Source: Pseudomonas khorasanensis (GTDB lineage: Bacteria; Pseudomonadota; Gammaproteobacteria; Pseudomonadales; Pseudomonadaceae). Taken from it: a stretch of DNA of 64,000 nucleotides. The position numbers were made by a program, and so were the translations under genes. Shown piece after piece: positions 22,501 to 28,800 of this stretch. Below the pieces are notes generated by a model that saw only the letters and a program-made list of their open reading frames with translations, had not been told where the DNA came from and ran no database searches. Where the stretch lies: the NCBI RefSeq assembly GCF_014268505.2, contig NZ_JABWQP020000007.1, forward strand, positions 166,393 to 230,392, in the 5' to 3' direction. How positions within the stretch are numbered: the stretch's first letter is position 1; the number at the start of each line of letters is the position of its first letter.

Positions 22501-22833
22501 TTGTAGCGGTTGTGCGGTGTCCTGAGAGAATACCGTGCGCAAGGTTTCGTGGCGTTCGATCAGCGCCTCGATGCTGCGCTCCAGTGCCGGCACATCCAGC
22601 GGCCCCTGTAAACGCAGGGCCGTCGGAATGTTGTAGGCCGCGCTGTGCGGTGCCCACTGCCAGAGGAACCACTGGCGCTGCTGAGCGTAGGACAGCAGCA
22701 ACGGCTCTTCAGCCGTGCGCTTGAAAACCGGGGCAATGTCAAAGAGGTTGACGCCTTTCTGCTTGAGCAGAACCGCCAGGGCCTTTCTTTGCTTAGCCGA
22801 AAGTTGTCCTACCGACTCGATTAACTCTTGCAC
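10519..22833 (-). CDS. pvdD: Pyoverdine NRPS, last of three: C-A(Thr)-T-E / C-A(Ala)-T / C-A(Orn-type)-T-E, no thioesterase
   Basis: 4104 residues from a GTG start (complement of 22831-22833) with AGAGGG upstream. Module 1: condensation with HHIVSDGWS near 177, adenylation with YTSGSTGKPKG near 655 and code DFWNVGMVHK (Thr), carrier GGDSI near 1056, epimerization HHLVVDGVSW near 1240, predicting D-allo-Thr. Module 2: HHILMDGWS near 1700, adenylation near 2170 with code DLWNNALTYK (Ala-like), carrier near 2552, no epimerization. Module 3: HHILMDGWS near 2758, adenylation near 3225 with code DGECCGGVTK (E at the third position suggests a basic side chain, Orn or hydroxy-Orn), carrier near 3611, epimerization HHLVVDTVSW near 3800, then stop. 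The symbol pvdD is by position next to fpvA; unlike PAO1 PvdD it has no C-terminal thioesterase. Codes were read by eye against GrsA. Confidence 0.9.
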   Translation of the reverse strand: MQELIESVGQLSAKQRKALAVLLKQKGVNLFDIAPVFKRTAEEPLLLSYAQQRQWFLWQWAPHSAAYNIPTALRLQGPLDVPALERSIEALIERHETLRTVFSQDTAQPLQVVLPAGAFALDVHCLSGEPANDPDTSIQAFVQNQSQKTFDLQHGPLLRAALLQVSPTDHVLVLTLHHIVSDGWSLQVMIEELVQLYAGFNLGHDAGLPALPIQYADYALWQRQWMEAGEQERQLAYWQQKLGGEQPVLELPLDRPRSVDQGFAGASHNLILDSALSNALKAFARQENVTLFVLLLASFQALLHRYSGQRDIRVGVPVANRGRVEIERLIGFFVNTQVLKADMDAQLPFVELLRQVKQTAQDAQAHQDLPFEQLVEALEPGRSLSHSPLFQVMFNHQAERRASVATRLNGLNIEPLEWQSQTAQFDLTLNTTEQAHGIEAVLKYATDLFDAATIERLAQHWTALLQAIVAEPTQRIGELPMLDAGQQQQLLTQWNPVLVEQPLTQCIHQAIEAQAERHADAVAVTFAGQRLTYAELNRRANRWAHTLIDRGVGPDVRVGIAVERSLNMIVAILAVLKAGGAYVPLDPSYPDERLSYMIKDSGIELLLTQGHLLGQLPIPPGLACLDLDQAPECGIETNPPCLTTPDNLAYVIYTSGSTGKPKGALLPHGNVMRLFSATEHWFDFGPQDSWTLFHSYAFDFSVWEIFGALLYGGKLVVVPHDVSRSPEDFYTLLCDEQVTVLNQTPSAFKPLMQVASDSSRRNTLRYVVFGGEALEVQSLRPWFERFGDHTPTLINMYGITETTVHVTYRPLSLADLHSSHSSPIGAPIVDLSWYLLDSSLNLVPPGCIGELYIAGAGLARGYLNQAGMTATRFVPDPFNRKAGERLYRTGDLARLRGDGVIEYIGRIDHQVKIRGFRIELGEIEAQLLKHPQVRETVVLAVEGLSGQQLATWVVPNETLDADEQGALRDSIKAHLRETLPDYMVPISWAFLERLPLTANGKLDRKQLPQPQIAQAQQAYAAPRNELEQRLAEIWQDVLKVGRVGLEDNFFELGGDSIISIQVVSRARQAGIHFTPKDIFQHQTVQRLATVAKQSDAAQTEQGEVLGDAPLTPIQQYFFHSDIPARHHWNQSILLTPATTLQAAALQQALVLVQKQHDALRLRYRETEQGWQQRHGAADQPQDVLRTFTLEDSAALPALCLELQRSLDLQNGPLIRAALIDLPDASQRLLLVIHHLVVDGVSWRILLEDLQSAYQQIGAGKIVRLPAKTSAFKDWGSRLQEHARSAALDSELAYWREQLRDAPVALPLDNPQGQLNNRFERSVDTRLDAERTRQLLQQAPAVYRTQVNDLLLTALARVLCAWTASDSALVQLEGHGREDLFDDIDLSRTVGWFTSMFPVRLMPDASLETSIKGIKEQLRAIPNKGIGYGLLRYLGTPDAQAALRELAQPQVTFNYLGQFDNNFDEDALWRPATEDKGAGQDENAPMANWLTIDGRVYQGQLSLTWTYSSDVFEEVTIAGLARAYEAALCELIDHCLSHPGGLTPSDVPLAGLSQAHLDSLPMAAQRIEDIYPLAPMQQGILFHSLYDADPSAYVYQMLLDIDGLDVARFQQAWQRVVDRHEVLRAGFIWGRDGLDAPLQVINRQLTLEMPEVDVRDVADLPAVLEARAQADRERGFDLQNPPLLRLCLLRTADERHRLIFTCHHILMDGWSNSRMFGEVLQDYAGQPVPSAQGRYRDFLVWLQGQDKAAAQDFWRGQLAELDEPTRLASACHGQTVPGPGKQMHRLHFDEALTQRLNHFSRQQQVTLNSLVQAAWLLVLQRYTGQSTVAFGATVSGRPVDLPGIEEQLGLFINTLPVIASPQATVSVGDWVRSVQDKNLLLRDYEQTPLQDIQRLAALSGEALFDTLLVFENYPVSDALEANPGGLRFSGLEHREQTNYGLTLIAGASEVLNLDFNYLTEHFAERSVLGLAAHLRELLQQFIEAPQRPLGEIGLLPLAERQILAQWNDNHAAYPTERLISQSFEARVAAHPQALALSHAGVALSYDELNRRANQLARHLLTLGVTAEVRVGVAMPRSAELLIALMAVLKAGGTYVPLDPDYPADRVAYMLDDSQAKVLLTQQALLAQLPSTEAQVLLVEAGGQAFAGQALDNLPARADSTSLAYVIYTSGSTGKPKGVAIAHRNVQALIDWSAEVYSEDDLQGVLASTSVCFDLSVWEIFVTLARGGSIVMARNALELPDLPEREQVRLINTVPSAIAALQRIGQIPPGVRIINLAGEPLKQALVDTLYRETSVAHVYDLYGPSEDTTYSTWTRRELGGQANIGRPLRNTTAYLLDEQLQAAPLGVSAELYLAGEGITRGYLFRPGLTAERFVPNPSSSNGERMYRTGDLTRFMDDGRIQYVGRVDHQVKVRGFRIELGEIEARLLTQVGVREGVVLAADGVGGQQLVAYVVPAEADQSLAQLDDLSAALQAALKAHLPEYMVPAQWLFLEQLPLTPNGKLDRKALPVPDASQSQRDYVAPSTPLEQQLAEVWQDILKIERVGVTDNFFALGGDSIISIQLVSRARQQGIGFTPKDLFQQQTVQKLAAVVSVADEQSSAAIEYPLAQLDQAQLDALPVPAQLIEDVYPLSPMQEGMLFHTLSDNGSSLYVQQVSLPIKGLDVERFRQAWEFVIVRQAILRTSFHWQDGLAKPLQVVHRHAPLQMQILDWREQDCSEATIAEFASADRALGFDLSEARLQRVTLLRLGDEQYQMIWTSHHILMDGWSSSRLFGEVLQYYSKGEITGENGRYRDFIAWLQAQDQDAQALFWKARLAVVNEPTALSQAMHPRHSADVAGHDAIYSNWDKAHTARLLEFCRDLRITPNTLIQGAWLLLLQRYTGQQTVTFGATVSGRPESLPNVGNMLGLFINTLPIIQTPQADQRLADWLGEVQAYNLDIRDYSQAPLADVQRWSSLGGQALFDSIVVFENFPIDERLQEETDTDLTFGKSIGHGVTNVPMDLAVMLGDELSIEYLYLRSHFSAEAVEGIRVTLENTLDAMMAAPYERLGNLQRLSSEQWQAAQAWSAEPPHRHEPRLLPELISRHAQQQPDAIAVQCAGESLTYAELEQQGNRLAQCLIAHGAGPEVVIGVALPRSLEMLVSFLAVLKSGAAYVPLDIDYPPERLAYMIEDSRMALLLTQSSLRATLPAPQGVQRLEIDQLDRSRYSDAAPACHVHEQSLAYLVYTSGSTGRPKGVAVTQGPLSMHCQAIAELYEMDASSCELHFMSFAFDGAHERWLSTLYSGGRLVIRDGCLWTPEQTYQALHDYGVTIACFPPAYLKQLAEYAAASGIAPPPVRIYCFGGDAVPEQTFEQVKAALRPQYFTNGYGPTETVVTPMLWKVAVSQHCEAAYAPIGRAVGARSLYVLDDNLNPLPPGFAGELYIGGYGVARGYYGRPDLTAERFVPNPFAPGERLYRSGDLVRRRADGVVDYVGRIDHQVKVRGFRIELGEVEASLRQLPAVTDALVIARDNASGKQLIGYVVTATGEDIGDELKVGLRASLPEYMVPAQIVCLSAFPVTPNGKLDRKALPEPEFKSFEYLAPRTEQESLLAEIWAQVLQVEQVGISDNFFELGGDSILSLQVISRVRNHPTLQMDLKLRDLMRYQTIAGIVEQQVAKKGDGQPLPDVTQVAAEGVFNLLPIQEWFFAEGMAEAHHYNQSLLLSARQPLDLDALEQALGWIEQHHDSLRLRFSNDAGRWLQRYSTTEPTEAVLWRREARNSEEVEALANLAQRSLKLDDGPVWRVMHVALPDGQARLLVVIHHLVVDTVSWRILLDDLKVAYEACVQGSQPQLPIRTSSYRSFAEALQAQAPVIAEQELVYWLEQLDQPGVDLPCDNPRGKNLVRQQAQARLKLSREHTEQLLKQAPAVYGTQINDLLLSALSRALCRWSQQPSALILLEGHGREDLFESIDLSRSLGWFTSMFPVRLRPDSNDIGQSIVDVQTQLAAVPQKGIGYGVLRHLAGPEISAQLAGLPQARVTFNYLGQFDQSFDEKALLVPALEETGDNYSLKANLGNWLEIVGQVYDGQLALRCIYSSQRYRAGTMDALMSDYQGELEALIEHCMARAG

Positions 22834-22845
22834 GCGTTTTCCCTC

Positions 22846-25800
22846 TCAAGAAATCAGTTTTTCCAGATCATCGAGGGATAGACGTTTGAGGGCCTCCAGT
22901 GATTTAGCCAATTCATCCTGAACGGGCGACATTTCGACACGCAACGCTTCGATCCGCGCACAGAAATCCTTGAGGGTGTCGGTTTCGAACAATGCCTTGA
23001 GCGGCACCTTGTCGCCCAGACGCTCCTGAACCCGGGTCACCACCAACGTCGCCAGCAACGAATGCCCGCCAAGCTGGAAGAAGTTGTCGGCCAGCCCTAC
23101 CCGTTCGACCTCCAGCACCTCCTGCCAGATCGTCGCGACTTCCCACTGCAGATCGCTTTGCGGCACCTGGTACTGCTCCTGCGTCGGGCTCTCTCCCAAG
23201 GTCATCAGCGCCTTGCGATCGAGCTTGCCATTAGGCGTCAACGGGATGGCTTCGATCAGATGCAGATGCCCCGGCACCATGTGCGCCGGCAAGCGACTGG
23301 CCAGTGCGCTGCGCACCCGCTCCGTCAGCGTCGTCAGATCGCTGGCCGTCGCAGCGACGAGATAAGCATGCAGGTGTTTGCCGGCGGCACCGTCCTGCGC
23401 AAGCACCACGGCTTCGCCAATGTCGTCGAGCTCCAGCAGACGCGCTTCGATCTCGCTGAGCTCGATGCGGAAACCGCGAATCTTCACCTGATGGTCGGCG
23501 CGGCCAATGTACTCGATGTTGCCGTCGTCGCCCTGGCGCACCAGATCGCCAGTGCGGTAGACGCGCTCGCCATTGGCCGCGTGCGGATTGGGCACAAAGC
23601 GTTCGGCGGTCAGCCCGGCGCGCAGCAGATAGCCGCGCGTCACCCCGGCGCCACCGAGGTACAGCTCGGCCGGCACGCCCTCGGGCAGTACCTGTAGCTG
23701 ACTGTCGAGCAGGTAGGCGACGGTGTTGTCCAGAGGCCGGCCAATGTTCGCCCGGCCTTGCGGCGTGCGCAGGGTGAAGGTCGAGTAAGTGGTGTCTTCC
23801 GACGGCCCGTACAGGTCGTAGACCTGCTGCACTTGAGTGCTGGCATACAGGCTGTCGACCAGACTCTGCTTGAGTGGCTCGCCAGCCAGATTGATGGTGG
23901 CGACCGAGGACGGAATCTGCCCGGCGCGTTGCAGCGCAGCAATCGCCGACGGCACCGTGTTGATCAGGGTGACTTGATCACGGGCCGGCAAATCGGCCAG
24001 GGCCAGCGCGCTGTCCGCCAATACCAGGCAGCCACCGCGAGCCAGAGTGACGAAAATCTCCCACACCGACAGGTCGAAGCAAATGGAGGTCGAGGCGAGC
24101 ACGCCGCGCAATTGCTCTTCGCGATAGACCCCCGCCGACCACTGAATCAGCGCCGACAGGTTGCCGTGAGTGATGGCCACGCCTTTCGGTTTGCCGGTGG
24201 AGCCGGAGGTGTAGATCACGTAGGCCAGGTTGCCTGCTTCGATATTTACCTGCGGCGCGGTGGACGGGTATTCGCTGGCGACGCCCTCGTCCACCAACAG
24301 CACCTGCGCATTCAACGGCTCGGGCAACATGGCCAGCGCCGCCGGTTCGGTGAGCAGCACGGCGGCGCGGCTGTCGTCGAGCATGTGCAGCAAGCGTTCC
24401 TGTGGGTAATCCGGGTCGAGCGGCACATAGGCGCCACCGGCCTTGAGGATCGCCAGCAAGCCGACCAGCATGTCCGGCGTGCGCCGCATGCACACGCCGA
24501 CGCGCACTTCCGGCCCAACGCCCACGCCTTGCAGCTTGTGCGCCAGACGATTGGCCCGGGTATCGAGGTTTTGGTAATCGATGGATTGCTCAGCGAACAG
24601 CACCGCACTCGCCTGCGGCTGACGTTGCACCTGCGCGGCGATGTGCGCCAGCACCGTGCGTCGATCCGGCGCGATCACCGGCGCCTTGCCCCACGCGATC
24701 GCCCGTTGACGTTGCGGCTCGGCGAGCAGTTGCAACGCACCCAGCGGCTGCGTGACATCGGCGAGGAACTGCTCGAGCAGGCCTTGCAGTTGCGCACTCA
24801 GCGCGCGGATCGCTGGCGCATCGAAACTGGCCTGATCGTAACTCACGCCCAGGCTCAGCTCGCGTCCGGTGACCGCCACCAGCGTCAGCGGATAGTTCGT
24901 CTGCTCGTGACGACGGATCGCCGAAAACTTCAGACCGGTCTCCGGCCCCTGCGCCAGCGCTTCAGCCATCGGATAGTTTTCGAATACCAGAATGCTGTCG
25001 AACAACGCCCCGGCACCCGCACCGGCCCAACGCTGAATGTCGTACAGCGGCGTGTGTTCATGCTCGCGCAAGGCCAGGTTGAGAGCCTGCACCTGTTGCA
25101 GCCACCGACCGACGCCGATCTCGGCCGACGGCGCCGCCACCACCGGCAGGGTGTTGATAAACAGGCCGATCTGCTGCTCCACACCCGGCAAATCGGTCGG
25201 CCGCCCGGCGACAGTCGCACCGAAGGCTACGTGTTCCTGCCCGGTGTAGCGCTGCAACAGCAGCAGCCAGGCCGCCTGCACCAGCGTGTTGAGTGTGACC
25301 TTCTGCTCGCGGGCGAAGCGGTTCAGTTCGGCCGTCAGTTGTTCGCTGAATACATGCTCGTGGTCGGCATAGCCGCTTGCTGCGTCCTGCCTGACTGGCA
25401 TGGCGCTGGCCAGTCGCGTCGGCTCTTCAAGATCGGCCAGCGCCGTGGTCCAGAACTGCCGACTGGTCTGCTGGTCTCGCTGCCCGAGCCATTCGATGTA
25501 ATCGCGATAACGCCCCTGCCCTGCGGCCGGCGTCATGCCGGCGAAGCGCTGCAGCACTTCGCCAAACAACTGCGAAGTGCTCCAGCCGTCCATCAGAATG
25601 TGATGGCAGGTGTAGATCAAGTGATGACGGGTTTCATCGGTGCGCACCAGCGTCACGCGCAACAGCGGTGCTTCCAGCAGATTGAAACCGTTGTGCAGAT
25701 CTTCAGCGGCCAGTTGATCGAGCGCTGTATCGAGCCCATCGCGACCGCGCCAATCCTGCACCTGCCACGGCATCTGCACACGGCTGCGCACCACCTGCAC

Positions 25801-28800
25801 CGGCGCGGCGGCATCCTGCGGCCAGACGAACACGGTGCGCAAAATATCGTGGGCGTCGAGGGTCTGCTGCCAGGCCTGACGGAAGCGCTCGGCGTCGAGC
25901 TGCTGCACGTCGACGCGCAGCTGATTGGTGTAGGCCGGGCTGTCCGGCTCGTTGCGGCTGTGGAACAGAATGCCTTGCTGCATCGGCGACAGCGGATACA
26001 GATCAACGATGTCTCGCGGCGCAATCGGCAGGGCCGACAACTGCGCCTGCGTCAGCTTGGCAAGGTTGAAGTCGGACGGCGTCACGCCACCCGCGCCACG
26101 CTCGCAGCAATGCTCGATCAGACGTTCCAGCTCGCGGCGGTAAGCCTCGGCCAGCGCCTCGATAGTTTCGGCGCGGTACATGCCGGTGCCGAAAGTCCAG
26201 GTCAATTCCAGCTCACCGGCAAAGACCTGACCGTCAACACTCAGCCAATTGCCCAGCGGCGCTTGCCCGTCCTGGTTGGCGCCGGTACCTTCGCCGCTCG
26301 GCACGAACAACGCGCCTTGCTCAGCGCTGAACGCGCCGTCGAACTGACCCAGATAATTGAACGTCACCCGCGGTTGCGCCAGCGCCTGCAATTCGGTGGA
26401 CCGACTGAGGTAACGCAGCACGCCATACCCGATGCCTTTGCCCGGCACCGCGCGCAATTGCTCCTTGATCGCGCACAGCGACGCAGCGGGAGTCGCCTGT
26501 GGTGTCAGGCGCACCGGGAACAGGCTGCTGAACCAGCCGACGGTGCGACTCAGGTCGATATCGTCGAACAAGTCCTCGCGACCGTGGCCTTCGAGCTGGA
26601 CCAGCACCGAAGACTGCTCGCTCCAGTCACACAACACCCGCGCCAGTGCCGTCAGCAACAGGTCGTTGATCTGCGTGCGATACGCCGCCGGGGCGACTTT
26701 CAGCAGCTTGTCAGTCAGTGCCTGACTCAGGCGTGTACTGGCGCGGGCGGCCTGCGCGCGGGTCTGGCTGTCCTCGGCAAAATCCCGTGGCAGTGACGCG
26801 TCATCCGCCGCCAGGGTCTGACGCCAGTAAGCGCTTTCGCCGGCCAGCGCTTCGCTCTGTGCATAACGATGCAACTGCTCGGCCCAGCTGTGTAATGAAC
26901 TGCTTTTGCCCGGCAACACCCGCGCTGTACCCGCTGCCAAAGCGCTGTAAGCGTGTTGCAAGTCCTCAAGCAGGATGCGCCACGACACACCGTCGACGAC
27001 CAGGTGATGGATGACCAGCAACAAGCACTGCTCCGCGTTCGGCAGATTGATCAACACCGCGCGCAGCAAATACCCGCGTTGCAGATCCAGGCTGCGCTGC
27101 GCCTCATCGGCCAGCACTGGCAAGGCGTCGAGGCTGTTCAGCTCGCGCACCCACAGCAATTCAGCGTCACGCTGTGTCTGCGGCAGCGCCTGCCAGCCCT
27201 CGCCCGACTGCACGAAGCTCAGGGCCAGCGCATCATGCTCGTCAACCAAGGCCGTCAGCGCCGTGCGCAGATGCCCTGCGTCCAGTGTTGTGGTCGGTTG
27301 CAGCATCACCGACTGGTTCCAGTGCTGGCGCTGGGCAATCGGCGTCTCGAAGAAGCGCACCTGGATCGGCAGTAACGGCAACGGCCCACGCGTTGCCGGC
27401 ATCGCGACGGCGACCGGTTTGGTCTCGATCAGTTTGGCCACGACGGCCAGTTGGCCAATGGTCTGTTTTTCGAATAATTGTTTGGGACTGAGCTTGATGC
27501 CTTGGCGCTTGGCTCGGGCGATGATCTGCAGGCTGAGAATCGAGTCACCTCCCAGTTCAAAGAAGTTGTCGCTGCTGCCGACGCGCTCGAGCTTGAGCAC
27601 CTCGGCCCAGATCGCGGCCAGTTTCTGCTCGATCTCGCCGACCGGCGCGACGAACTGCTGAGTGACCGCTCCCGGAACCGGCAAAGCGCGTTTGTCGAGT
27701 TTGCCGTTGGCGGTCAGCGGCAACTGTTCGAGCAACATCAATTGCGCTGGCACCATGTAATCAGGCAGACGCGCCTGCAATTGCTCGCGCAGTTCCTGCG
27801 CCTGTACGTTCGCGCCCGCTGCCGGCACGCACCACGCCAGCAACTGCAGACGCGCAGGATCGTCATCCAGTGCGAGCGCCAGCACGGCGGCCTCGCTGAC
27901 GCCGTCGAGGCTGAGCAAGACCCGCGCGACTTCCGCCGGCTCGACGCGATAGCCGCGCACTTTGACTTGATCGTCGGCGCGACCGATGAATTCCACCGCC
28001 TGCTGGCGGTTGCGACGTACCCGGTCGCCGCTGCGGTAAACCCGCGCACCCGGTGCGCCAAACGGGTCGGGCAGGAAGCGCTCGGCCGTCAGCCCCGGCT
28101 GATTCAGATAGCCGAGTGCAACGCTGTCACCGCCGATATACAACTCACCGGCGACCTGATCGGGCACCGGGTTGAGCACATCGTCGAGCACATAGACATG
28201 AGCACCGGTCAGCGCCGTGCCGACCGGAACGCTACGCGCCTGGGCGACAAGCTCTCCGACCTCATGGGCCAGCACGCCTACCGTGGTTTCACTTGGGCCA
28301 TAGTGATTGATCAGGCGGCAGCCCGGTTTGAGCCGGCGCACACGCTCGACCAGCGCTGGCGAACAGGCTTCGCCACCGACAATCAATGCGTGTTCCGGCA
28401 GCACGTCGGCAGGCGTTGACGCTTGCAACAGCGCGGCGAGATGGCCCGGGACGATTTTCAGCAGGCCGACGCGATGGCGAGCCATGTAACCGGCAAACCG
28501 GTCCGGGTCGAAACCGAGGTCTTCCGGCAGCACATGCAGCAGACGTCCGGAGCACAACGCGCCGAACAGCACCGTGAAACCGAGATCGGCGGCGATGGTG
28601 GAGACCAGCGCCATGCTCGCCTCTGGTGCCGGCGCCAGACGTTCAAGCACGCCGCGCACATAACTGCCCAGCGCGCCATGGCTGACCAGTACGCCCTTCG
28701 GTTGCCCGGTGGAACCGGAGGTGTGAATCACGTAGGCCGGCGACTGCGCATACAGCGTCAGCTCAGGCGCGGACGCCGGCAGCGACTGCCATTGCCCCGG

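Noticed and set aside
11050..26796. Very long plus-strand open frames opposite the NRPS genes (for example 988 codons at 11050-14016, 1329 codons at 18517-22506 and 1012 codons at 23758-26796)
   Set aside because: They are antisense to well-supported NRPS domains, rich in Gln, Arg and His, without recognisable domains; long antisense frames are expected from GC-rich codon bias.
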